From an uncultured Ruminococcus sp. (GTDB lineage Bacteria; Bacillota; Clostridia; Oscillospirales; Ruminococcaceae), in assembly GCF_946415235.1 (NCBI RefSeq), contig NZ_CAMKRR010000004.1:48781-112780 (forward strand): a stretch of DNA of 64,000 nucleotides. The letters are read 5' to 3'. The translations under genes and the position numbers were made by a program. The notes beneath the pieces are model-generated. The model had not been told where the DNA came from and ran no database searches. It saw only the letters and a program-made list of their open reading frames with translations. The first letter of the stretch is position 1. Every line of letters starts with the position of its first letter. Shown here piece by piece: positions 25,068 through 33,979 of this stretch.

Positions 25068-26459
25068 TTACTTAATGGTATAGCCGGGGTTCTGATATGG
25101 ACGCTTATCGAAGCCGTAGCGCAGGTCGGAGTATACACCCGCTATCCTGTCCCATGTTACAGCTCCCACGATACCCGTAGGGTCAATGCCGAACTGCCGC
25201 TGGAATGCCGTAACGGACTGCTTCGTAAGAGGCCCGAAATAGCCTGTATCGCTTACCACAGGGATATCTGGATAGCTTCTGTTGATATAGGTAAGATACT
25301 GCTGGATTATCTTCACACACTCCCCGTTCGCCCCCTCCCTGAGGACTGTGCCGGGATAGAGAGCAACGTAGGTATACTGCGGCGGAACGCTATCCACTAT
25401 GCCCTGATAGGCACGGTAAAGGTCATTTCTTGTGGCTCTGTCGGCAACTCCCGTCTGAGGAAGTCCGAATACGCGCTGAAAAGATTTCAGCGAGCGCTCG
25501 GTCTGTTCTCCGAAATATCCCGTTATCTCAACGGGTATGACCGCTTCGTAGTAAGCACCTATGACCGCAAGATAGTATTGCAGCATACTTACCTCTATTG
25601 ACTGCATACCGATACTGAGATCCTCTGTGAACCTCGGCGCTATATCCTCAAAGCGGACTCCCTCGGAATCAAGCTCCGCAAGATGCTTTACGCTTGTGTA
25701 GATGTAGCTTATCCTGTACCATGTAGCCGCGTCCACAGCTCCCGTCTGTTCAAGTCCGAAAACCTGCTGGAACTTCCTTACTGCGTTCTCCGTAGGAGTA
25801 TCGAATATGCCGTCTGCGGCGGGTATTTTTGGTATTGCGGGGAAATTACCCGATATGCGGTTCAGCCATACCTGTATGAACTTAACATCGTTGCCGAAGG
25901 AACCGTTCCTGAGCTCCGCACCGGGATATGAAGGCATGGCTGTCCGCACGGGAGCATCCTGCACTATCTCTATATCATCCCCGTAGTAATATTTCAGTAT
26001 CTCCAGCGAATTGTAGCCTCTCTCCGCAAGAGCCTGCGTGCCCCACTGTGAAAGGCCGTTACAGGTGGAAGTCGTACCGTTGCAGAAGGCGGTGAAAAGC
26101 GGCTCAACACTTCCCTTCCGCCTTACGTAATCGTTGAAAAGCTCATCAACGAGATAGCTTATGTTCTCGAAATACTCACGGCCGTTAATGAATTTCTGGT
26201 CAAACTGTGTCGTTGCAGTGATATCAAAGTCGTACCCCCGTGAACGGTACCATTCCGTATATATCCTGTTCAGCGCAAATGAAACTATGGCATAGATATT
26301 TGCACGCAGAGCGCTCACGTTCCATGTGGGATATATCTCGCTGGAAGCCACATTCTTGACATAAGAAGCAAAATCCACTTCAACATTCGGAGCATTTGAA
26401 TCAGGAAAGCCAAGATGTACCGTAATAGTCTCGGGAATAAAAGGCGTACCTGTAAGCAT
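25068..26459 (-). CDS. SpoIID-like domain fused to three peptidoglycan-binding repeats
   Basis: 463 residues. The N-terminal 170 residues resemble the SpoIID/LytB lytic-transglycosylase fold: VDFASYVKNVASSEIYPTW (about 28-46), then YAIVSFALNRIYTEW, and CNGLSQWGTQALAERGYNSLEILKYYYG, comparable to the SpoIID G-x-S-Q-x-G motif. Three PG_binding_1 repeats follow (about 180-250, 280-355, 370-440), each with GxF(D/G) and FQxxFG(L/I). No signal peptide is seen, which is odd for a wall-acting protein and may mean mother-cell expression or non-classical release. Four bases separate it from the preceding gene. Confidence 0.75.
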   Translation of the reverse strand: MLTGTPFIPETITVHLGFPDSNAPNVEVDFASYVKNVASSEIYPTWNVSALRANIYAIVSFALNRIYTEWYRSRGYDFDITATTQFDQKFINGREYFENISYLVDELFNDYVRRKGSVEPLFTAFCNGTTSTCNGLSQWGTQALAERGYNSLEILKYYYGDDIEIVQDAPVRTAMPSYPGAELRNGSFGNDVKFIQVWLNRISGNFPAIPKIPAADGIFDTPTENAVRKFQQVFGLEQTGAVDAATWYRISYIYTSVKHLAELDSEGVRFEDIAPRFTEDLSIGMQSIEVSMLQYYLAVIGAYYEAVIPVEITGYFGEQTERSLKSFQRVFGLPQTGVADRATRNDLYRAYQGIVDSVPPQYTYVALYPGTVLREGANGECVKIIQQYLTYINRSYPDIPVVSDTGYFGPLTKQSVTAFQRQFGIDPTGIVGAVTWDRIAGVYSDLRYGFDKRPYQNPGYTIK

Positions 26460-26462
26460 GGC

Positions 26463-27155
26463 TCACTCCTTTCCGCCGCCGAAGCCAGGCTCTGTATTAT
26501 AGTAGGTCACAGTTTCATCATCGCTGCTCATCATAAGCGGAACAGGTATGAGGTTGAAGTTCTGAACCGAGGTTATCCCCGAAAATACAGGCACATCAAC
26601 GCTCCTCGCGCGGAAGAATCCCTCCGCGTAAACGCTCACGTCGAAGAGATTGTACGGCCTCTCCTCGGGATCGGGAGCCTGCGAATGCTCAAGATCGGGT
26701 ACAGGCAGCGAAAACTTCGGCGATACGCCGCTTTCATCGGTAGCTCCCGAAGCAAGCACAAGTCTCTTCCCGTCAACTACAGCCGTTACCTTTACAAAAG
26801 CGCCCTCCACTGCGGAGGAGTCGTCTCCCGTCCTAACATTTACAAGTATATATCCCATTTCATTCCCGAGGAGCTCCTCCGAGCTGTACTCGGGGGGCTC
26901 GTCATCCTTATTGCTATCCTTGCCAAGATCAGTATCCAGCTCCGAAAGATCGGGCTCGGGATAGCGGCTGTTGTAGTCCTCATCATCGCCGTTTCCGTCT
27001 TTCTCCGCAAACTCGGCATAGGCAGTATCATCAGGAAGCTCCTCTGTATTTTCATCTTGCACCTTTGGGAGCTCCTCGTCATGTGAAGAGCTTCTGCTGT
27101 AGAGCTTCATGAGCTCCTGCTTATATTTTTCAGCATCAAAATTACCGTTTTTCAT
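26463..27155 (-). CDS. Unknown acidic protein with a Cna-B/carboxypeptidase-regulatory-like domain
   Basis: 230 residues. The first 100 residues are acidic and low in complexity (many Asp, Glu, Pro and Ser). The rest forms a beta-rich domain (GYILVNVRTGDDSSAVEGAFVKV near 100-122, later DVSVYAEGFFRARSVDVPVFSG) typical of CarboxypepD_reg or Cna-B folds. No signal peptide or anchor. First gene of an operon with two peptidoglycan-binding proteins; the combination suggests a structural role at the spore or cell surface, unproven. Confidence 0.65.
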   Translation of the reverse strand: MKNGNFDAEKYKQELMKLYSRSSSHDEELPKVQDENTEELPDDTAYAEFAEKDGNGDDEDYNSRYPEPDLSELDTDLGKDSNKDDEPPEYSSEELLGNEMGYILVNVRTGDDSSAVEGAFVKVTAVVDGKRLVLASGATDESGVSPKFSLPVPDLEHSQAPDPEERPYNLFDVSVYAEGFFRARSVDVPVFSGITSVQNFNLIPVPLMMSSDDETVTYYNTEPGFGGGKE

Positions 27156-27213
27156 ACTATCTCCTCCCTGTACATCATATTCCCGATATATGCCGAATAT
27201 TACACCTTTATAT

Positions 27214-27242
27214 TTGACTTTCGGTTGTTTTTATAGTATAAT
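27214..27242 (+). promoter_or_regulatory. Promoter of the membrane protein gene at 27290
   Basis: TTGACT (27214-27219), 17-base spacer, TATAAT (27237-27242). Confidence 0.75.
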
Positions 27243-27289
27243 TTGTTTTTGAAAGTGAAAACAAATTATTTTTTCATGAAAGGAAAAAC

Positions 27290-28405
27290 ATGAATCACAA
27301 AGCTATATATATGCTGATAAGAGAACTCAGCAGCGAAAACGCAAGAAAAAGTCTTATGACCGATGCAGAATTTTCCATGCTCACGGAAGAAGAACAAGCC
27401 GATGAGATAAACCGAGCTGTCAACGCAGCCCACATCGACCGTTCACTGATACACATGGCTTATTCAACACCGCCGCCGAACGCAGAAAATACAAATTCTT
27501 CAAAGAATATCATGATAATAACAGCCGTGTCAATGATGATCGGCTTTGCCATGTTTATCTTTGGTCTTTTCAAAAATCAGTCCGACTCCGAACTCGGCGG
27601 ACTAATAATTGCCATAGGTCTTATCCTCGCCGCAGGAGTACCTGCCGTATGCTATGCCGTCGATAAAATACGCACCGAACTTGCACAGAAGCACACGGGA
27701 AGCAGCATATCTTTTTCGGAATATGACGCAGATTCCAACTATTCCGACGGAACTCCGCCCAAAAAAGTATTATGGACAGGCGGCATCGGTACTGCTCTTG
27801 TGGCGGCTTCACTGGTATCCCTGAGCATATTCCGCGGAGATAAGCTGAGCACGGCGTTCGGAGCACTGTTCTTCGCAGGCTCGGTCCTGCTGTCCGTAAG
27901 CCTCAGACTTAACAAACAGCGGGACTATGATATGATCATGTATTTTCCTGCCCTGCTCGGACTTATGCTGCTGTTTATAAGAGCAGCAGCAGCCGTATCT
28001 CCCGAGGCTGTGCCCGAGCTTGTAACAAAATGCTTTTTTGCATACTTCTGTCTCCTTGCTCTGTCCCCTTTGATATTCAACATTATCAAACTCATAAGAT
28101 GCAGGAAAAAAGTCATTGCGGAATGTATAGATGTTGAGGTTTACAAGAGACGCCACTATTCTCATTTGACATCCTACCGCGCTTACTGGGCATACACTGT
28201 CAACAGCAGAGCCTATCTGCACAGGGATCTTATTTCACATAGTCAGAAGCCGATCCACGAGCACACCGAACTGCGGGTAAATCCAAAGGATCCTCACGAT
28301 ATCCACAAAGTGCTCTTTCCCGGCGGCGGTGCGCTTATATTACTATTCTGCGCCATGGTCGGCATCATCACCTTTATGGCAGCTCAAGGCACTCCCATTT
28401 CGTAA
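27290..28405 (+). CDS. Multi-pass membrane protein with DUF3592-like C-terminal domain
   Basis: 371 residues. A cytoplasmic N-terminal part (about 1-70) is followed by helices at about 73-92, 100-120, 160-178, 183-200, 212-235 and 245-265. Then comes a soluble region with VIAECIDVEVYKRRH and YTVNSRAYLHRD, ending in LRVNPKDPHDIHK before a last helix. The final pattern resembles DUF3592, which has unknown function. The ribosome binding site AAAGGAAA precedes the ATG. It is probably monocistronic, since the next gene has its own promoter. Confidence 0.7.
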   Translation: MNHKAIYMLIRELSSENARKSLMTDAEFSMLTEEEQADEINRAVNAAHIDRSLIHMAYSTPPPNAENTNSSKNIMIITAVSMMIGFAMFIFGLFKNQSDSELGGLIIAIGLILAAGVPAVCYAVDKIRTELAQKHTGSSISFSEYDADSNYSDGTPPKKVLWTGGIGTALVAASLVSLSIFRGDKLSTAFGALFFAGSVLLSVSLRLNKQRDYDMIMYFPALLGLMLLFIRAAAAVSPEAVPELVTKCFFAYFCLLALSPLIFNIIKLIRCRKKVIAECIDVEVYKRRHYSHLTSYRAYWAYTVNSRAYLHRDLISHSQKPIHEHTELRVNPKDPHDIHKVLFPGGGALILLFCAMVGIITFMAAQGTPIS

Positions 28406-28417
28406 GCACTATTGCAC

Positions 28418-28446
28418 TTGACAATATACCATTATTGGTTTATAAT
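28418..28446 (+). promoter_or_regulatory. Promoter of the gene at 28482
   Basis: TTGACA (28418-28423), 17-base spacer, TATAAT (28441-28446), both boxes perfect. Confidence 0.8.
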
Positions 28447-28481
28447 TATAATATATCAACTTTTTTAAAGGAGATTTCAAT

Positions 28482-28994
28482 ATGCAGTTAAGACCTTTAA
28501 TAGCGCTTTGTATTGCCATAATAGCCGCAGTGCTCATAATCTTTGCGGGGAAATCCTGCGCTGAGGACATTGCGAAAAGCAATAGAAAAACACCGCATCT
28601 TATAACCGATCCGACCTTGCCATTCAATACCGCGGACCTTACTCCTCCCAACTATAAGCCTACAAAAGAGGGCGAAACGACCGAAGCGGAGGAAACTACA
28701 GACTTTTTCTCAACGATACCTACCGATGAGTACGGAATGTTCATCGAGACTACCGCACCTACCGAAGCAGGTCAGATGTATATGATAGTGACAAACGCAG
28801 ACGGACAGATCGTTGAAATGATACCCGTCACCACCTCGGAGGAAGAAGATGCCCCCGCTACAACTCTTGATTTCCTTGACGAGTACGAAGCCGAACAGGC
28901 TTCAAGGGAGGCTGCCGAACAGGCAAGGCGTGAAGCTGAAACAACAACATACGATCCGAATCAGAAGATCGAGATACCATTTATAGAATATTAA
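28482..28994 (+). CDS. Membrane-anchored Thr/Glu-rich protein, unknown function
   Basis: 170 residues. One N-terminal helix (about 5-23, ALCIAIIAAVLIIFAG) works as an uncleaved anchor or signal. The rest is extracytoplasmic and low in complexity, with runs such as ETTEAEETTDF and a Glu/Ala-rich stretch (EQASREAAEQARREAE) likely to be helical. Thr-Thr-rich segments resemble linkers of Ruminococcus surface proteins. It is co-transcribed with the cyclophilin 17 bases downstream, perhaps as an exported client or partner; this is a guess. Confidence 0.65.
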   Translation: MQLRPLIALCIAIIAAVLIIFAGKSCAEDIAKSNRKTPHLITDPTLPFNTADLTPPNYKPTKEGETTEAEETTDFFSTIPTDEYGMFIETTAPTEAGQMYMIVTNADGQIVEMIPVTTSEEEDAPATTLDFLDEYEAEQASREAAEQARREAETTTYDPNQKIEIPFIEY

Positions 28995-29011
28995 TATAAG
29001 GAGAAATCATC

Positions 29012-29482
29012 ATGGTTATTATCGAAATGGAAAACGGAAAGAAGATCAAGATAGAGCTTTATCCAGATATCGCTCCTATCTCATGCGAGAACTTTGAAAA
29101 GCTTGTAAAACAGGGCTTTTACGACGGTCTCACATTCCACAGAGTTATACCGGGATTTATGATACAGGGCGGCTGCCCCAACGGTACGGGCACAGGCGGT
29201 CCCGGCTGGCATATCAAGGGCGAATTTGCTGCAAACGGCGTAAAGAACGACCTCAAGCACACAAGAGGAGTTCTCTCGATGGCTCGTTCGATGATGCCTG
29301 ATTCCGCAGGCTCTCAGTTCTTCATCATGCATGAGGACGCTCCTCACCTTGACGGCAACTATGCCGCATTCGGCAAAGTAGTCGAGGGTATGGAAGTTGT
29401 TGACGAGATAGCAGAGTGCGCTACAGACTATCAGGACAAGCCCACAACTCCGCAGATAATGAAGAAAGTCACCATTGAGTGA
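29012..29482 (+). CDS. Cyclophilin-type peptidyl-prolyl isomerase
   Basis: 156 residues, the size of minimal cytoplasmic cyclophilins. The active-site motifs FHRVIPGFMIQGG (about 48-60), SMARSMMPDSAGSQFFI (about 89-105) and HLDGNYAAFGKVVEG are intact. It catalyses proline cis-trans isomerisation during folding. No signal peptide. RBS AAGGAGAAA; a strong hairpin terminator follows. Confidence 0.95.
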   Translation: MVIIEMENGKKIKIELYPDIAPISCENFEKLVKQGFYDGLTFHRVIPGFMIQGGCPNGTGTGGPGWHIKGEFAANGVKNDLKHTRGVLSMARSMMPDSAGSQFFIMHEDAPHLDGNYAAFGKVVEGMEVVDEIAECATDYQDKPTTPQIMKKVTIE

Positions 29483-29510
29483 TAGGTCATCAGTACACAG
29501 CAATTAGTTT

Positions 29511-29538
29511 GCGGGCTGCCATAGGCAGCCCGCATTTT
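29511..29538 (+). terminator. Terminator of the cyclophilin operon
   Basis: GCGGGCTGCC-ATA-GGCAGCCCGC perfect 10-base stem followed by ATTTTT. Confidence 0.92.
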
Positions 29539-29551
29539 TGAATATTACAGC

Positions 29552-29576
29552 AAAAGGGGCGGATATAATCCGCCCC
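29552..29576 (-). terminator. Terminator of the CE12 esterase gene
   Basis: GGGGCGGAT-ATA-ATCCGCCCC, 9-base stem; on the minus strand it is followed by TTTT. Confidence 0.88.
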
Positions 29577-29590
29577 CTGCACATTGATGC

Positions 29591-32500
29591 TTACTTAAGA
29601 TATGAAGCAAGTCCGCTTATATTCTGCTTTCTGATCTCTCCGGCAACAAGTCCCGCAACGATATTTGCGCCCTTCTCGCAGAAGTGAGTTCCGTCGGTAG
29701 AATCAGCAACAGCTCCCATAAGATGATAGCTCTTTGCGGTGTCATAGCCTACGGAATTGTAGTGGTTCACCATAAGAGTATTAAGGTCTATACAAGGTAT
29801 GCTATACTTTCTTGCAAGATTGTAGCAAGCCTCGTTGTAATTGGTATAGCTGTTCACAAATCTGCCGTTTGAGTAAGCCTTCATGCCTATTGTCGTTGTT
29901 ACAAGTATGGGAGTCGCCCCCTTGTCCTTTGCAGACTTTATGAACTGCGTCATATACCATTCATAGGAACCCGATGAAGGATTATCTGCATTTCCGCAGG
30001 TCGGTGCATATCTGTCAGCGTTTGAAGCTCCTGCGTCGTTGATAGCGAACTGTATCATTACGAAGTCGCCCTCTTTAAGGCTGTCAGCAATGGTCTGCCA
30101 TCTGCCCTCGTCGTAGAATTTCTTGGAGCTTCTTCCTGCTATGGAGTGATTTGCAACAGTGATATCACTGTTGAAGTAATCCTGCATATAGTAGCCCCAG
30201 CCCTGCTGAGGAGCATATGAAGCACGGTAGCTCTGTACCGTTGAATCTCCTGCGATATAGAGTGTATGCTGACCGCTGCCTGTATTCTGCTGCTCCTGCG
30301 AGGGATCATATATCTCCGCATATGGCTCGTCCGTCAGGATAAGCTCTATATAGTCAAGGTTCGGAGCTCCCTCGGACATTGCAGACTGCATGACTATTGT
30401 ATTGCTTCCTGCCTTGAGCGGAAGAACTATGCCGAACTCATTCCAGTCCGTCCACGAACCCGTACCCGGGAAGGACTGCATCCAGCAGAGATCGAAGTTG
30501 TTGTTCACGAAAAGCTTCATCTTTCGGTCGCTTGTTGAACCGTTTGCGAAGCGGATATGCGTCATGTAATTTCCGTCAGATGGAACATTTACGCTGAATG
30601 TGATATTGCTGTCAGTGTTGTTGCCGAGGTTCACATAGCCCCTGTCGCAGGTATATCCTGAATTTGTAGTCTCAATAATACCGTCGTTCCATGTCTGGTC
30701 TGCCGCGTAATACTTCACGGGAACAGGAGCCGTAGAAGTTGTTGTTGTGGTGGTCGGCTGAGTTGTTTCGGAAGTTGCAGGAACTACCGTTATCGGGCTC
30801 GGAAGCTCGTTAAGTCCAAGGAGATAGGTCTGTATGAACTGAGCGTCCTTTACTGTCATACCATCGCCGTCACCCGTAACGTCGGCATTGCCGATGCCCA
30901 CAGATGTTATAGCGCGGCTGTCAGAGCCGTTTATGCCGTATTTGTTCGGGTTTGCCAGAGCCTGCATGATAAGAACAGAGTCCGAAAGGTCAACTCCGCC
31001 GTCGCAGTTCGAGTCACCGGGAACAAAGGTAATATCAAAGGGAAGAGTTGTTGTTGAAGTCGTTGTAACGGTTGTAGTGGTTGTCGTTGTTGTGGTGGTA
31101 GTCGCCGAAACTGTTATAACTGCATCATCGGCCTCGATCATTTCCCACTTCTGGCAGGCGTGACCGTTTACTTCCCACTGCTGTACATTGGCTCCGATGT
31201 ATTCAGCTGCGCTTCCGACCTCTACCGCAGAGGCATCTCTTGAAGCTCTTGTGAGTATGGTAACAGTGCCGTCGCCGTTGTCCATGAATTTGAAGAACTG
31301 ATCGCTGTAGCCGTTCTTTTCCGCAACTACGATATTCGCACCGTTATCGCGGCTTCCGTTGTCAACATAGAGGCAAAGCTCCGAACCCGCAGGCCTGATG
31401 TAGTAATAGTCACCTGTTGCCTGTACGCACTTCCATGTGATATTGTCCGGAAAGCCTTCACCCTTGTTAATCTGTTCAACATTCATGGTGTCTCCAAGAG
31501 TGTACGTCATATACAAACCGCTGTTGACGTTCCTGAACATATAGCAGACATCTTCCTTTGGATGGAAGGGCTCCTTTGCGCCCGAGGATATCTCCTCAAG
31601 CATTATCTCCGCTATCTTCTGAGCGCCCATTTTGCTCTGGTGCAGGTCATCGGCAGTACCGTCGTTCTTTATGGCATAATAGGAAGCCATTCCGTCATAG
31701 CCGACAGAAAGACCGAAATTCTGCCACCTGTTGAAAAGGTCTACAACCTGTACGCCCTGCTCGCTGCCTATCTTGTCAAGAGAGCCGCCGTACCAGCGTC
31801 CCGACAGCTTTGGATTGCGCTGCAAGTCACCGCGTCTGCCCTGCTGCTTGACGAGAACTACCGTCATGCCCTTGGCCTTTGCCTTCTTTACCATATCGGT
31901 AACTGTATTGTAATACTCCGTTTCGTTGGAGTAATTTGAATCATTGATGCCAATGGAGATTATGTAGTAATCTCCCGATTTGCCGTAGGTCTCAATGGGA
32001 GCGAACTGTCCCGCGTCCACGAAGCCCTTGGCGTACTGTCCGCTCGTAGCCATATTGCGGACATCATAATTGCCGTTTGGAAGCTTTCCGCTGAAAAACT
32101 GTCCCCAGCCATGCTGCGAGGTATCTGCACAGTTATAATAATTCGCAACTGTCGAATCGCCGCATATCCATACCGTAGGCGGCATAGCTCCCGAGTCGTT
32201 GAGCTGAGTTATCTCCACAGCCGCAATAGACTGTTCACGGTTGCTCATACCCTCAACAGCCTGTAAATTGAGCTGTCCGTCGGTAACGGGTATCTTCACG
32301 GTCTCGACTGCGCCTCTGCCTGTGAGGTTCATCATCTGGACCATGCCCTCCAGCTTTATGGTAGTACGTGGAGCATTTCCGATAGTGACCTTTACCTCGT
32401 AAAGTCCCTTCGGCAGGTCAACATTGAATGTATTTCCCGAACCGTAATCCTTGAACTGCACAGCGTCCGCAACTGCTCCGCTGCCTCCTGCGGAAACATT

Positions 32501-32734
32501 TGCAACATTCCATGTCTGTGCGAAGCCATAGCCTCTTCCGCGGTCATAGCCGTCCGAAGCCGATACTCCCGTGAAGCCGTTTGCCGCGCCGCTTCCGCCG
32601 AAATCGAACTTCCAGTCAGCCGAAGCCGCCTTAGCACTTGCTGGTCTTGTGAGGTCGGCAGCGCCAAGTCCCGCAAAGGCGGAGAGAGAAAGCGCCAGCG
32701 ACGTAAGACCGCTCAGCATTTTTCTGAATTTCAT
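29591..32734 (-). CDS. Cellulosomal double CE12 pectin acetylesterase with dockerin, CBM13 and CBM35
   Basis: 1047 residues from ATG 32734, six bases after GGAGGAG. In order: signal peptide (about 1-38, ending PASAKA); a small beta domain; first CE12 SGNH esterase (GDSTVANY near 192, SIGINDSNYS, DDLHQSK near 365); CBM13/ricin-type domain (about 395-540); poly-Thr linker (about 541-565); type I dockerin (about 568-645) with two Ca loops, DSNCDGGVDLSD and DVTGDGDGMTVKD; second Thr linker; CBM35 (about 673-800); second CE12 (GDSTVQSY near 829, FAINDAGAS, DGTHFCEKG). Predicted to deacetylate rhamnogalacturonan while docked on a scaffoldin. A similar modular order is known from R. flavefaciens. 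Confidence 0.93.
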   Translation of the reverse strand: MKFRKMLSGLTSLALSLSAFAGLGAADLTRPASAKAASADWKFDFGGSGAANGFTGVSASDGYDRGRGYGFAQTWNVANVSAGGSGAVADAVQFKDYGSGNTFNVDLPKGLYEVKVTIGNAPRTTIKLEGMVQMMNLTGRGAVETVKIPVTDGQLNLQAVEGMSNREQSIAAVEITQLNDSGAMPPTVWICGDSTVANYYNCADTSQHGWGQFFSGKLPNGNYDVRNMATSGQYAKGFVDAGQFAPIETYGKSGDYYIISIGINDSNYSNETEYYNTVTDMVKKAKAKGMTVVLVKQQGRRGDLQRNPKLSGRWYGGSLDKIGSEQGVQVVDLFNRWQNFGLSVGYDGMASYYAIKNDGTADDLHQSKMGAQKIAEIMLEEISSGAKEPFHPKEDVCYMFRNVNSGLYMTYTLGDTMNVEQINKGEGFPDNITWKCVQATGDYYYIRPAGSELCLYVDNGSRDNGANIVVAEKNGYSDQFFKFMDNGDGTVTILTRASRDASAVEVGSAAEYIGANVQQWEVNGHACQKWEMIEADDAVITVSATTTTTTTTTTTVTTTSTTTLPFDITFVPGDSNCDGGVDLSDSVLIMQALANPNKYGINGSDSRAITSVGIGNADVTGDGDGMTVKDAQFIQTYLLGLNELPSPITVVPATSETTQPTTTTTTSTAPVPVKYYAADQTWNDGIIETTNSGYTCDRGYVNLGNNTDSNITFSVNVPSDGNYMTHIRFANGSTSDRKMKLFVNNNFDLCWMQSFPGTGSWTDWNEFGIVLPLKAGSNTIVMQSAMSEGAPNLDYIELILTDEPYAEIYDPSQEQQNTGSGQHTLYIAGDSTVQSYRASYAPQQGWGYYMQDYFNSDITVANHSIAGRSSKKFYDEGRWQTIADSLKEGDFVMIQFAINDAGASNADRYAPTCGNADNPSSGSYEWYMTQFIKSAKDKGATPILVTTTIGMKAYSNGRFVNSYTNYNEACYNLARKYSIPCIDLNTLMVNHYNSVGYDTAKSYHLMGAVADSTDGTHFCEKGANIVAGLVAGEIRKQNISGLASYLK

Positions 32735-32781
32735 GTAAACTCCTCCAATTCCGTACAAAGTACGCATAATTATCTACAATA

Positions 32782-32810
32782 ATTATAGCATTGTTAATAA
32801 GTCAAGTCAA
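32782..32810 (-). promoter_or_regulatory. Promoter of the CE12 esterase gene
   Basis: Minus strand TTGACT (32810-32805), 17 bases, TATAAT (32787-32782), about 40 bases before the ribosome binding site. Confidence 0.75.
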
Positions 32811-32938
32811 TATTTAGCGTATGCACTTTTGAATTATTTTTACGTATTTTTGTATCATTTTAACAAGAAGATTACTTAAAAATTGACCGCCTGTCAGGTG
32901 ACAGTTTTTTATAGTGCATAACAGAACAGTGAAAAAGT

Positions 32939-33010
32939 TTAGTACCAATAAGTACTCATTCAAACATTCTCTCCTATAAATGTGGTAAAGTCATTAGTAC
33001 CAATAGGTTC
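32939..33010 (+). promoter_or_regulatory. Twin operator-like sites upstream of the XRE gene
   Basis: The 12-base word TTAGTACCAATA is repeated exactly at 32939-32950 and 32994-33005. Each copy opens a palindrome: AGTAC-N6-GTACT at 32941-32956, and the weaker AGTACC-AATA-GGTTCT at 32996-33011. Spacing of 55 bases (about five helical turns) fits cooperative binding of a small XRE repressor. The remaining part of this 300-base gap holds the esterase promoter and nothing else I can identify. Confidence 0.55.
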
Positions 33011-33042
33011 TAAAAAGCTTACCATTAATAGGAGACAGTATT

Positions 33043-33270
33043 ATGCATTTTCAAAGACTTAAAGATCTCCGTGAAGATATGGACTTGACTCAGGCAAAAA
33101 TCGCCGAGCTCCTGCATACAAGTCAGACGGTATATTCGCGCTACGAACGCGGATTTCAAACCATTCCCGTTGAACATCTCCTGATACTTGCCGATTTTTA
33201 CGGAGTTTCCGTTGATTATATCCTCGGCAGGACTAATGTAAAGGAAGTCAGCAGGAATATAAAGAAATAA
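33043..33270 (+). CDS. XRE-family (Cro/CI) transcriptional regulator
   Basis: 75 residues, essentially a lone helix-turn-helix domain: LKDLREDMDLTQAKIAELLHTSQ (in part LTQAKIAELL) with recognition helix TVYSRYERGFQTIP, then LLILADFYGVSVDYILGRT, the standard end of small XRE proteins. It starts the operon with the two RadC-like genes (22 bases to the first). The repeated palindromes just upstream are its likely autoregulatory sites. Confidence 0.92.
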   Translation: MHFQRLKDLREDMDLTQAKIAELLHTSQTVYSRYERGFQTIPVEHLLILADFYGVSVDYILGRTNVKEVSRNIKK

Positions 33271-33292
33271 CATTTTATAATGGGGGGATAAT

Positions 33293-33976
33293 ATGAACGG
33301 CAAGAATACTCACGCAGGCCACAGAGAACGCATAAGGAAGCGTTTTCTCGATTCGGGGCAGGACGGACTTTTCGAACACGAGCTGCTTGAACTGCTGCTG
33401 TTCTACGCTCGTCCCGTTGTAAATACCAACGGCATAGCCCATGCACTGACAGATGAATTCGGAAGTCTCGGCAGGGTCATGGCCGCGGACAAGGAGGCTC
33501 TTACTGCCGTAAAAGGCGTAGGCGCAGGCGGAGCAACTTTTCTTAAGCTCATGTACGATCTCGGCACGAACTATCTCAGGAGCTCCCACAACACCGAAAC
33601 TCTTACCACCCGTGAACAGCTCTGCGCCTGCTTTGAAGAGCAGTTCCGCGATACAGCTGCAAAGGTCTGTTCGATACTCTGTCTGAGTTCTCAGGGCGAG
33701 CTGCTCAGAACTGTCAATATCCCTATGTCCGACCTTATAAACCGCAGCATCTCGCCAAAGGAGACAGCCGCACTGATACTGAGGAGCAATTCAGCCGCGG
33801 TATGTATCGGCATAAATCACGGCGACGGATTACCTATCCCCGATAACAGCGACTACGCCGTAACTCACAGCTTCGGAGAGATACTATCCGCTGTCGGAGT
33901 TTCCTTCAGGGACTGTATCATCTTCGGCAGCGGCACCAGCTTTTCCATGCGTGCAAAGGGCACGTTTGCGTTCTGA
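33293..33976 (+). CDS. RadC-like protein lacking the JAMM metal site
   Basis: 227 residues. The N-terminal RadC helix-hairpin-helix part is well kept (GHRERIRKRFLDSG, LFEHELLELLLFYARP, LTAVKGVGAGGATFLKLMYDLG, about 8-90). In the C-terminal JAB half the usual HNHPSG motif is replaced by INHGDGLPIPDNSDY (about 180-194), so only one of the two metal His residues remains and the Pro is lost; a metallopeptidase role is unlikely. Three bases separate it from a second RadC-like gene. Probably a non-catalytic partner. Confidence 0.8.
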   Translation: MNGKNTHAGHRERIRKRFLDSGQDGLFEHELLELLLFYARPVVNTNGIAHALTDEFGSLGRVMAADKEALTAVKGVGAGGATFLKLMYDLGTNYLRSSHNTETLTTREQLCACFEEQFRDTAAKVCSILCLSSQGELLRTVNIPMSDLINRSISPKETAALILRSNSAAVCIGINHGDGLPIPDNSDYAVTHSFGEILSAVGVSFRDCIIFGSGTSFSMRAKGTFAF

Positions 33977-33979
33977 GCC

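Noticed and set aside
31035-31110. DNA repeat in the esterase gene
   Set aside because: The repetitive sequence is explained by the poly-Thr linker encoded there.
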